From: Raffaelea ambrosiae
Lineage: Eukaryota; Ascomycota; Sordariomycetes; Ophiostomatales; Ophiostomataceae
Length of the DNA: 64,000 nucleotides
Direction: 5' to 3'
Assembly (NCBI GenBank): GCA_002778195.1
Contig: PCDI01000004.1
Coordinates: 196,074-260,073 of the forward strand
The position numbers and the translations under genes are program-made. Below, piece by piece: positions 1 to 10,624 of the stretch (positions are counted from its first letter, which is position 1; the number at the start of each line of letters is the position of its first letter). The notes beneath the pieces are model-generated. The model saw only the letters and a list, made by a program, of their open reading frames with translations. It was not told the DNA's origin and made no database searches.

Positions 1-146
1 TGGGGTATTTCCTGGCCAAGCGAACAGCAACCAGCAAACCGTGCTTCTGTTCCCTCCCACAACAAAGACCGCCGTGAACAGCCCGCCGGCGACAACAAGA
101 GATAAATAGACACTCGGGGCACGAACGAGCCAAACTTCTGTGCACA

Positions 147-1032
147 ATGGACGACACCACCACTCTAGAGCATCTGCAGGGTAAGCGATATCATTTTTCC
201 TCGGCCTCGCCAGACCTTGTCTTTCTTGTGGCATTCGTCATTCGTCATTCGTCATTCTGTCTTCATCGTTTCGTCACTTTCGAGGTGACCGATAGTTGAC
301 TACTCTTGACATCCTGTCTCTTTGCCCTAACGCTTTGCCCCTCCGGCTTGCGCCTGTCCCCTTCTTGTTCCACCCCCCCTCCCTCGTGGCTGCATCACAC
401 TCACACACATGCTCGTGCGCGCCCTTCTCCTGCTAGGCCTCCTCCCTGGTCCGCTCTCGGCTCTCGTCTACGATTACGTCGTCCGTCCCGACGCGCCGCT
501 CCCGGCCTGGACGCGCACCTTTGCCCAGCAAGCCGTTCGTGGCGCCGACGCCGTCTCCCCCTACACTTCGCAAGCCACCGCCCACCTCGGCAACATGGTC
601 ACCCCCATGCTCGACCGCATCGCCCAGGCGTTCTACAACTCGCCCGACATCGTCGTCCTCTTCTTCGTGCTGGGGCTGCTGTTCGTCGCCTTCCAGGTGC
701 TGTCCATGCTGCGCCGCCTGGTCGCCTGGTGGACGCGCCTGGCCATCCGCCTGCTCATGTGGGCCGCCGTGGGCCTCGTCATCGCCGCCATCTGGCAGCG
801 CGGCCTCGAGCGCTCCGTGCAGGACCTGGCCGCCCTCACGGGCCGCCTGCTGGGCTACGCCGCGTTTGTGCGCGACATCTGGCAGGCCGAGTACCAAAAG
901 TACCAAGAGCAGCAGCAACAAGCAACACAGGCCGCACAAGCGGCATACCACAACACACACCAGGCGCGGATGAACTACGGAGGTGCATACCGGCCAGTAC
1001 AAGGACAGGCCGGAGCCTGGTCCGGCAGGTGA
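147..1032 (+). CDS. Apq12-like nuclear envelope / nuclear pore biogenesis protein
   Basis: Two exons, 147-180 and 437-1032, joined across a 256-nt intron (GTAAGC ... TGCTAG), give 209 residues starting MDDTTTLEHLQGLLPG. The first exon matters: an ATG at 409 that would open a longer-looking single-exon frame lies inside the intron. Two hydrophobic segments lie at about residues 82-103 and 113-132, separated by a short Arg/Trp-containing loop, followed by a Gln/Ala-rich hydrophilic tail. This layout, including the XRDIWQxEYxKY element after the second membrane segment, fits fungal Apq12-type proteins. That family sits in the ER and nuclear envelope and affects pore assembly and membrane fluidity. 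The family call comes from recalled similarity. The gene is convergent with GPN3, about 760 bp away. Confidence 0.7.
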
Positions 1033-1788
1033 TGGGGACGAGGGGAAACAATAGCACAAGAGTGACCGACTTCGTCAAGCTCAGCTCGACCCCAAGGGGC
1101 GACTAGAGACTGGAGACACGAGAAGGTCGCTCGGAAGGCGACAGATGGGGAGGGTATACCAAGAAACGGCGAAAACTTTGCGGCTCAGTTGTTCACGTTG
1201 CTACAGCCTCGGCTGACGACACGCGACATGCCGATCCCATCCCAAGTCAACAGGACGACGGACACGACGTCACGATATATGGAAAGCACTGTTTTTTTGT
1301 TTTTGTTTTTATATCAGGGACTCGTATATACCGGGACAGCTGCAGACGAGACACCATGACGCCGCCACTACCAAAGAAGAAAAAAGAAAAAAACCAACAA
1401 AAAACCCACCGAACACCACCGCTACGAAAGACCAGCGGGTCATCAAACACTCCAAACCACAACCCAAACTACAACCCAGCAAGAAAAAAACCCGACAAGA
1501 GAAAAAACAAAAACACAGCCCCCCAACCATCCGCAAACACTTCTTAGCGTTGCATTATGACTGATGACCCAACCCCTCCAGAGATTCCAGAGAACACTTT
1601 GTACATAAGAGATCCATGGCACAAAACAACACCAAAGCAAATAACAGTTTAATAAACAAAGAATTAAAAAAAAAAAGGAACGCCTCTGCATGATTCCCAT
1701 TATGCGTGCCCGTAGTCTTTCCGTGAATGCCGTAACCTTTCATATTTTTTTTCTTCATTATTTTGTGTGTGATCTTCAAAAGGTCTCT
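1033..1788. other. Convergent 3' spacer between the Apq12-like gene and GPN3
   Basis: No gene is visible. The interval is A-rich and T-rich, with A runs near 1380-1395 and 1665-1677, as expected for two facing 3' ends. The longest open frames are lysine- or phenylalanine-rich artefacts of these tracts. Confidence 0.6.
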
Positions 1789-2834
1789 TCACCCCTCGAA
1801 TTCCTCTTCATATTCCTCGTCCTTGAGCTCCTTGGGCTCTTGCGCCTCGTGGAACTGGATGCAGTCGTCAATGTAACTGAGGATCGCCCCGACGCTCTCT
1901 TCACTCGACGCGTCCAGCTTCAGGTACGACACCATGCTGAAGCTCTCAATCAGATTGGCCACTGCCAGGTTGAGCCGCCGAAAGCTGGCGCCGCGCATCA
2001 TCTGGTCCCGGTCGCGCGGATCCGATGAGGCGCTGCCGTCTGTCTCGCGAGCCTTGTCTTCGCGGGCGAGCGCCGCCGTGACGGGGTCGTCCTCGAGCAG
2101 GGCCACGTCCGGCGTCAGAAACTTCTTCAGGTCCTTCTTGCGCACCTGGCCCTGGACGAGGTCCATCTTGCTGAGGATGTTGAGGTGGGGGATCTCGAGC
2201 ATGATCATGGCACTCATGGCGCTGAGGGTGCCCGAGAAGAACTTGGCGCGATCCACCACAAACGTGGCCTCGAGGAGGTAGGCGGCACACAGGCGGATGT
2301 CCAGGGCGCCGGCACGGGTCAGGAAGCGCGCGAGCGACGGCAGAATGGGCACGTGGGTATACAGCTCGATCTGGCCCGGCATGTCAAAGATGATGAGATA
2401 GTCTTCCGTCAGCGGCTCGAGCGCTTCGGTGAGGAAGTCGAGGTTTTCCATGAGGAACTCGAAGCAGTAGATGAGGCCACCGTTGGGGCCGAGGCCCATC
2501 TCTTCCATGACGTCCTCGAGCGAGATGAGATCGCGGATGTCGAGGTCAGGCGTGTGCTCAAAGGTCTCGGCGGCTGGGTCGAGGTTGACGTAGAAGGCCG
2601 AGCGGCGGTTCAGCTGTAGGTGGGTGATGAGGGCGGCGGAGAAGGTGGACTTTGGCTCATGGGTCAGCATACGGGAGACTGGTCTGTGACGCGCGCCCCA
2701 GGGACTCAATAGGAACATCCACATATGAAGTTGAGGTCCTGGGAAGAAGCGTACAGAAGGAGCATCAAAAAAAAGGCTGAGCTCACCTTGCCGGCGCCGG
2801 CAGGCCCCATCACCATCACACCGAACTTGCTCAT
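1789..2834 (-). CDS. GPN3: GPN-loop GTPase 3
   Basis: Two exons on the minus strand, 2787-2834 and 1789-2649, are separated by a 137-nt intron; together they encode 302 residues. Exon 1 encodes the P-loop (MSKFGVMVMGPAGAGK) and exon 2 resumes STFSAALITHLQ. The Gly-Pro-Asn signature is at residues 70-72 (GLGPNGG), the switch-II-like FDMPGQIEL near 104, and the SKMDL base-recognition motif further on. The tail after about residue 280 is strongly acidic. GPN3 works with GPN1 in cytoplasmic assembly and nuclear import of RNA polymerase II. An ATG at 2724 is inside the intron and is not the start. Length fits fungal GPN3, which is slightly longer than the yeast protein because of the acidic tail. 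Confidence 0.92.
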
Positions 2835-5784
2835 GGCGGAGAAGTTATGGGGTTAATCAGATATGCGTGTCTGGAAGAAGGCCAGACAGAGCTGTCTGGT
2901 ATATTGGTGAGAGCAGGGTCGGCATCGAGGGCCTGCTTGCGACGAACTGTGGTATGCAACTATCACTCGATCTTGTCTGTCGTTCAAGCAGGCGGCAGAA
3001 AAAAAAAATATGGCAGCCGCGGTGACTGCGACGGCGGCTTGGAAGCTTGACGCCCCACAGCGGGGTCCCAACTCTAATTCCTACTATTCCTACTGAGCCC
3101 CCGTGCTCGGGTCAGCCACAGTGACTTCTGTGGCGCTACAGAAAACGCACGCTGCAAATACCACTAGTACTATTAGTTACATCTGACGCGTCTGCTGCAC
3201 TATTAGCAAGTAACTAATAATATACGAGTACTTTGTATGTTCGTGACGCTGACTCAACCAGAGCCTTTACCGTGGACAGGGGACACCCGCGTGCCGCATG
3301 CAACCAGGGCGCGGAAGCAATCAATCTGTTTGGACCGGGGGGTGCGGACGCGTATTATCTGTCCACAGTTTCGGTTATGCGGGCATGCGAGTAAGACGGG
3401 CGCGACAGGGGAGTCTGCACAGATGCGACGAAGAAGGACATGCACGTACAAAGTAGTTAGAGAAGAAAGATGCAGAGAAGGGGACGAGCGGAAGAGACGG
3501 AGTCAGGGCCCAGGGGACGAAAAACTCTCGCATTGACCGCAATATCTGGTTGTTGCATTCTGGCAACCAACGGACGGTCCGGCGAGAGTCTTCCGCTGTT
3601 TCTTGTTTGGAGATATGCCGTCGCTTTCTTTCTGTCCTTCCACGCAATTTGCGAAACGCTGTAGATCGCCCGCCACCTTGCTTGTTCGGGCCAGGCAGCG
3701 TTGCACTCACAGCGTGACCGAGGGTCTGTTGTCACCCCAGGTGGAAGAATGGCGGAGGAGAAGACAGCCAGGGCGCCTGCGCATCACGGACGTGTTCCTG
3801 GCAGTGAAGGCCGTTCATACAACTCGGGATGTACGAGCATCTTGCATACGAGTAGTATCTGATACTGGGGTCGGCGGCCCGAAATGGAACATGGGAGACT
3901 TGCATACACAGCATGCAGGTGGGAAGATACATAGTACTACTTGTATGCCTTTCTATGATCCTAGACACAAGAGTCGGTGCGGGCTGGTCGTGCCTTCCCC
4001 ATAGGCCAGCCGGCACCATCCTCGCGTGCCCCTTTTCATGGCTGCCGGCCATGCATTTGGCCAGAAATTTGGTGCGTGGAAAAAATCGACCCAGCATGGG
4101 GTTCTTGGCAGGAGCGACAGGGTTCCCTGGCCTCTGGGACCACGCTGCATTACTACATAGTATGTAGTGAGCACGGCGCCCAAGCGCAATGCCGGTTCAG
4201 AGGTCAGCCAGCCAGAACTACGACGCTGTGAGCACCTCGTCTGCGAGGAAAGGCAGATCCCGGCGGGACTGGCAGCCTCACCACGCGTTCTATTGGCCCG
4301 TCGCTGTGGACCAGCGCACCCCTAAACCGCGAGAGGGTCCAGAGCTTAATTAAGACAGCGCAAGCAAAATGGCGCTGGCGCAGAGGCAGGAAAAAAAAAG
4401 GGAGAGGTCCCCATCCAGGCCCGTCGTAGGGGGAAGGAGCGACTGGCCCGCACACACGAGGCAGGAGGAAAATAGGAAAGCACTGCAAATCAGAGACAGA
4501 CAGACAGAAAAGAAAAGAAAAAAAAGCGCCCACAGAAGCTGAGAACGGAAAAAGGGAAAAAAAAGAAACCCTCCCACCCTTCTCACACACTTTCGCCCTC
4601 GTGTCTGATCCTCCAGACCCCAACCCTTTGCTCGCCCTCGTCATCTCTTGCTTGCCATGGACCCCTCAGCCCGCTGCGTGGGAGGGCGCTCTCTTTGAAC
4701 GCCGGATAGGGGCAAGCAAACCAGCGCTTTGTCAGGCCGAGACCGTTTTCTCGAAAAAAAAAAACGATAACCCTGAAAACAGACGAACGCAAACGAAGAA
4801 AACGAGAAGGACACCGAAGCTAAGTCTCTTCCGGCCGGGCCCTCGTTGCTCTCTCCCTCGGCTGTGCAGAATCGACTGTGCTGAGCCGGCCGTTGTCGCC
4901 TCCTGCGATCTGCCACACATCACGAGCTGGCGTCCTGCTCGAAGAACCAACACGCAAAGCGCACCAACCCCTCCCAACCTCCTTTTCGACCCTCCTCTTG
5001 CTGCTCGCTGCCTCCCGACGTCGCGACCCGTTCCCTTAAAGCTGCGGCAAATTTATCCGTCGATCCTCAGCTGGAGCGTCCCTGCGGGTAATTGCAGGCT
5101 CTTTCTCGACGTCCCCGCGCCAGTGTTTCCACGACCAGCGTCCCGCGACCAGCGTCCCACGGCTGCAGGGGAGCACGGCTGAGAGATTCATCCCGTCTGC
5201 ATGCATGCAGTCTCGCTGCTCTGAGCGCATCTGCTGCCTCTGCTGCCCTCCCCTGGTCGAGTCGAGACGTGAGACCTGTCCGTAGCGCCTGGTGCTCTGC
5301 TCTTGTGCTCTGCTCTTTCGTTTCTGCCTCGTTCCACGGCAGGACGCTCTCCCTTTTAAATTCTCGTCTTGACGGCCCCTCTTTGTGTTCTGCCTCATCC
5401 CTCCCGCAATCTAATAGTCTTCGCCTCTCCCGCCGGCATCAATTGAGTGGCTCATTGTCTCCCTTGCGCAGGCGGCAGCACAATCAAGACGACGCCAGCC
5501 GCAGGATTTTGGAAGCAGGGAGACGCACACGACAGGACAGGGCGCGTGCGGCTCGACAAACGGCAGGCTCCAGAGCTTCCTGCAATACACGAGTGCCGAT
5601 TGAGGAACCTCGCCCTGAGCCAACCCAGAGGACTTGTGTCCCTCGCTGGGGCTCTCTTGCCCATCGCGGCCCTCTATCGGCCCTATAGGCCCTCCGTCGA
5701 CCCTCTCTCGGATCTACGCCGCCTTGTTCGCCCTCCACGTCCTTTGCCCGGGCCCTCACTCATTTCGACGCTCTGTCCGGTACC
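2835..5784. other. Long divergent spacer and pyrimidine-rich leader
   Basis: No gene is supported. About 3160-4170 holds short palindromic AT motifs (ACTAGTACTATTAGT near 3165, TACATAGTAC at 3928, and a perfect inverted repeat at 4152-4168). About 4600-5784 is C/T-rich on the plus strand, typical of the transcribed leader of the gene starting at 5785. A TGACTCA (Gcn4/CPC1-like) heptamer lies at 3250-3256, about 415 bp upstream of GPN3; its function is not established. Confidence 0.5.
4152..4168. repeat. Perfect 8+1+8 inverted repeat
   Basis: ACTACATA, G, TATGTAGT is a perfect palindrome with a one-base centre. It belongs to the same motif family as the GTACATAGTAC elements found in other spacers of the window. 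Confidence 0.7.
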
Positions 5785-8700
5785 ATGGCGACCACAGACA
5801 CCCGCATGGGCGCCATGCCGCAACCCTATTCGGCGATGCCTGGCTCGCCCACCCTGACTAACCCAGACATGATCCTGCCCGAGTATGAGCCCTCGTCTGC
5901 TTCCAGCCTGGACGACACCGACGCCCCTGGGCCATCTCCTGCGGCGCTAATGATGTGGAAAAACGCACATGCTGCCAAGTCAGGCGCCGACCTGCAACAG
6001 CTCTTTCCCACAGGCCAATCTCAGAGTTATTCCTCCGCACCCATACCTACCACCCCGATCATATATGGCAACGGCACGATGTTGTCTGACATTGGCGAAG
6101 TCACCGAGGCGGAGAGCACGCCCGGCTGGCCATCACCGAGCTCAGCCCGCCGTCGTGCCACCTCGGCCAGCACTGCGACAACCTCATCTTCGTTCTCTCG
6201 GACAACCTCGCCCACCCCGCCACACCATCTCCGACGCCAGTATGACTACACTGCACTCAACGACTTGACGGGCACGCCGCGCCGGTCGTCGCCCACTATG
6301 GGTGACGATGATGCCGGAAGAAGCAGTGCCAAGCTGCGGGCAAGGCAACAGCAGCACCACCAACAACAGGCTGGCCAAGAACTCCGCAGGCGTGATTCCA
6401 TTGGCAGCAACAGCACCATCACCACTGAGGACCACGCCGGACTCTTTGCGGACTTTGACGACTCTGTCAGTGTTGGCGACAGCGTTTTCCAGGGCGACGA
6501 CGAGGACAGTGTGGCGGATTCTTACGCCGATGAAGGATATGCTACCCGCGGCCTACGCGGTGGTTCTGGTGTCATGCAGTCATCGTACCTGGGTGTGCCC
6601 GACCTCTCTGGTGGCTTGAGCAGCGGATACACCAGCGATGAGGGCGACCGCCGTCATTCTGCCGCCTCTATCAGCCGTCGCGCAGAGCAAATCCTGGCCA
6701 ATGCAAAGCGGAGGCTGACGGTACGTGAAGAAAACTGCCCTGAAAAAATATCAACAAGGGGCGACAAGGGTGATGTACTGACCGATTCTGCTCATTCTAG
6801 ACTATGGAGGACAACCTTACCCGAGCCCGAAGCTCACTCTACGTCACTTCGCCTGCAGGAGGGTCGATTTCCTCAGACGGCTCAACCCCGTCGCCGAAAA
6901 TTCCTACACGCTCCGTCACTGCCTTTGCCGACAACCGTCTCTATGATGTTGCGCCCTACTCTCCGGGACACACACGCCTGGTTAGCGACAGCTTCACCCC
7001 CGGAACCAACCTCACGTCCACGGGGCCCTCTCTTCAACGATCAGCTAGCGCCATGGGGGCAGCAGGAGGCTACCGCCAGCCGTCGGGTGCCGGTGCTAGG
7101 AGCGTCGAACAGATCCGAGAGAGCCTCAAGGGTGGCTACTATCGCCAGGGCTACAGCAAACCTTCCGATCTCACCCTGGAGCCGCTCAGTGAAGACGACG
7201 CCTTGGTCGAGACGCCCACATCTGCTCCGCCCATCCGCAACAGTGCGCAGCTCGAAAACTTCTTGACTCCCACATTCGGCACATTCAACAGCAACCACGG
7301 CCTGGGGCTGAGCCAAGGCCAGAACTCGGACCTGGGGTTGACGCGGTCCGTCTCGGTTACCCAGATGCGTGATCTCAAAGACCAGATGAAGGATCTCAAG
7401 GGCAAGATCTCCTCCCTCCGCGACCAAGCCCGCGCCGACAGCATGAAGCGAAGGAGTCTGCAGAGCTTGCGGACACCAGATCCCTTTACTCATTCCCGCG
7501 TTGATCAATGGTACGCCGAGCACCAACAAACACCAGCTGCCGACTCCGCCAAACATGACAGTGCTACGGGCCGCAGTCCATGGAACGGTGAGCTATCCAG
7601 TGTCGGAGGCGACCAACCAGACAACGCGGACGTTTTCGAGGACGGCAGAAATGTCACTACGCCAACGCCGATCACCGCCGCAGGTGGTGCGTCGACTCTA
7701 GGTGCCCTCGGCGTTGCCAGTGCTGTTGGTGCTACGGGTGCTTATGTGGCTAGCACCAACCATCGCAACCTAGTCGCCGCTGCTGGCGAGGAGCATTTTG
7801 GCGAAGAAGCGGTGGTGGGAGAATCTGAAGAGATGAGTGACGACACTGCAAAACTGAAAATGCCCGGGGCTTATCAGTTTGACGAGGCTTCTGTTTCGGG
7901 TGGCGTGCTGCCTGACGACGATATCGACGATGACATGCGGACGGAGAATGGTGATGTAGAAGAAGGGGACCAGGAAGGGGATCTAGAAGGAGACCCAGAG
8001 GGAGACCCAGAGGGAGACCTAGAAGGAGACCTAGAAGGAGACCTAGAAGGCGACCTAGAAGGCGACCTAGAAGGCGACCTAGAAGGCGACCTAGAAGGCG
8101 ACCTACGAGGAGACCTAGAAGGGGGCCTAGAAGGGGACCTAGACGGAGACCTTAAAGGAGACCTAGACGGGGACCCAGAAGGGGGCCTAGAAGGGGGGCT
8201 AGACGGGAACCAAGAAGACGAGGAAGAGGAAGAGGAAGAGGAAGCCGAAACACCCCGACAAAAGGTCAGTCATCGGTTCCAACGGCAAAGACAGCTACGA
8301 GATGACGGCTACTTCGACGACGGAGATGTCGAGGAAGAAAGCGCAGTCGATGGTCGCCAGTCACGGAGCCACGAATTGGGATACGAAAGCGAAAGTGGCG
8401 ATTCTCTCTATCACGACACCGTACAACATCAGCTTTCGCACGAAGACCGGGAAGATGCCTTTGACTATGAGCATTTCATCTTGCATAGCGCTCTGGGCAC
8501 TATCAGCCAACAACGACTTGCACGACGTGACAGCCGCGGTAGCTTCAGCTCAGAAGACTCTGTCGAGACAACAAGGGGCCCGGTCATGGAGAGCCACCAG
8601 GAGGAGACGCCCACCACGCCTATAGCTCGCCGAGGTAGCGCAAGCTCGATTTCGACGACGGACTCGTTTGCGACAGCCATCGAAGGCCGGACAAGCCGTT

Positions 8701-9539
8701 CCCAGCGTTCGGCGTACGACGACGACGACGACGGCGACGAGGACAATGACGGTTTCGACGAGGACAATTTCAGCCACAAGCAGAACTACCGGCATGACAT
8801 CATGACGGCAAGGGGTGTTTCCATTACCACCTCGACTGCTACGGCCGCGAATATCACGCCTCCCAGTGCTAAGCGGAACAGCGCTGAGGAGCCACGACAG
8901 ACAAAACAACCCGCCATGGCTCGTCGTCCCGCCAGCAGCGCCGCCATCCCGGGCCACCGGCCGTCGACGTCGTCGTTTGAGTCCATGGGCACCACCCGCA
9001 GCTTCCCGCTCATCAACCGAACGAAGCTCGGAAGCAGTAGTGGCAGCGGCAGCGGCAGCAACAGCAATAGCAACAGCATCAAGTCGTCGCCCTCGAATGT
9101 CGGTGGCCTCCACCACTCGAGCCGCTCGTCCTCCTCGGATAATGAAGAGCTCAAGAGCATTTCCGAAACGATTCTGCAGGAGACGGTCAGTGTGTGCGAG
9201 CGGGGACAGCACGCCCCCGGTGTCTTAAGAACCGGGTCACCCATTCCTCGCGTTCGTGCCAGCCTTGACAAGCAGATCAGGCAATCCAGCCTCCAGGACG
9301 ACACGACCAAGTCTGCCGGCAGGGCCGGCAGCCGCCCAAGCAGCCGGGCCCAAACCCAAGCCCAAGCGCTGCAAATGCTGACCAAAGAAGACAAATTTCT
9401 CATCGAGCGCCTGGTCGGCAGTCTCGGTCACTGTGTTCTCACCTTGTCCGAAAACAGCGCGGCCAGCACCGAGAGCCGCAACATCCGCCGGCGTGTTGAT
9501 GCCGCACGTCGCATCCTCGAGGGACTCGAGCCCGTCTAG
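5785..9539 (+). CDS. Large Ser-rich fungal protein of unknown function with GDLE repeats
   Basis: Exons 5785-6720 and 6801-9539 (80-nt intron GTACGT ... TTCTAG, phase 0) give 1224 residues. The start has a good context (GTACCATGG). The splice joins AEQILANAKRRLT to TMEDNLTRARSSL, a charged helical segment that I recall as conserved among Sordariomycete hypothetical proteins. The rest is mostly disordered, rich in Ser, Thr, Pro, Asp and Glu. There is a short coiled-coil-like stretch (MRDLKDQMKDLKGKISSLRD), a Gly/Ala-rich patch, 21 tandem tetrapeptides (7962-8213), a long Glu run and poly-Asp stretches. The last ~55 residues (KEDKFLIERLVGSLGHCVL... to ARRILEGLEPV) look folded and helical. No catalytic motif or membrane segment is visible and I do not recognise a function. 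Confidence 0.85.
7962..8213 (+). repeat. In-frame 12-bp minisatellite (GDLE tetrapeptides), 21 units
   Basis: The unit is GAC CTA GAA GGC/GGA. Twenty-one consecutive in-frame copies encode (E/D/K/R)G(D/G)(L/P/Q). Units 8-12 are nearly identical and use GGC, while flanking units use GGA or GGG and carry E-to-D, K or R substitutions. That is the pattern left by recent internal expansion. An acidic run encoded by GAA/GAG repeats follows directly at 8214-8245. Confidence 0.95.
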
Positions 9540-10624
9540 TTCCGGCCATAATAAACGGCTAGCCACCCTAGTCACGCACCTTCGTCCCCCTGATCTCTTT
9601 TTTTATTGTCACATCCTCGTTATGTTTCGTGTCTAATCTTTGTTTTTTTTTTGTGTCGGTTTCCCTTGTTTCCTTTGTCAGTGTATGTCCTCTTTATTGT
9701 ACTACTTGCGTGGGAGCTTGGCGTGGCCTGTGGCACATTTTCTTTTTTTTCGGGCCTCTGACCGTTTTGATTCCAATCCCTTTGCCCTAACTATTTATCT
9801 GATATTTGTTTCTTGGCCAATATGTGGCGTGGGTCTTCTCCTCTCTGATGGACACCCAACTTGGATACCCTTTGTTTGTATTGTCTAATTTCTGAAGAGG
9901 TCTTGGTGACGGAAACGACCGGGCAGCACGTTTAGGCGATTTGGGTGCGTGTTTATTATGTGACATGAAAGCTCCGTATGTCAATGACAACCATGTGTTA
10001 TAGTATCTGCTTCATGTCTTAGTTCTGTTTTCTTTTTCTAATACAAATCACGAATTAGTACACGGAAAACAGAACAAAGTTGAATTATAATCTTCTGTGA
10101 AGACCGAGAAGGAAAATCTTTTTGTTTGCAATAAATGAAACAGGATTGTCATGCCATGCTTCATGACTTGTACAATTCTTGAAACTTTTGGTGTCCGCCA
10201 TAAAAGAAACAGTAGTAATACTAGAAAACATTCAACCATACAGCCCAGGAAAATGCGCCTCAGGAACAGACTTCCCCGCAAGTCGGGCCTAAACAAATAG
10301 GAAGGTAACATAGAGAAAGCAGACAGAACAAAATAGAGACTCGTGACAACAACCATAGCAAATATCCTCAAACAAACATGAAATCCTGCTCTGAGCAGTT
10401 TCCAGGGTACAATTGATAAAAACAAGAAATTAAAAAGGAAACAGGACAAAAAAAGCAAATGAAAATGGAAAAAAGAACTGCAGATCCCCTGTTTTAACCG
10501 ATACGCTTCAAAATCTAAGAATCTATAACCCTAGAAATAGATATGCAGCTTGCCTCACCTGAATAATGTCGAGCAAATCAAGTCATTCGTTTCCCGTTTT
10601 TTGTTTTTGTTTTTCTTTAAAAAA
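9540..10624. other. Convergent 3' spacer, AT-rich
   Basis: This lies between the stop of the GDLE-repeat protein and the stop of the HMT1-like gene. It is T-rich at the left and A-rich at the right, consistent with two facing 3' UTRs. No RNA gene or conserved frame was seen. Confidence 0.6.
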
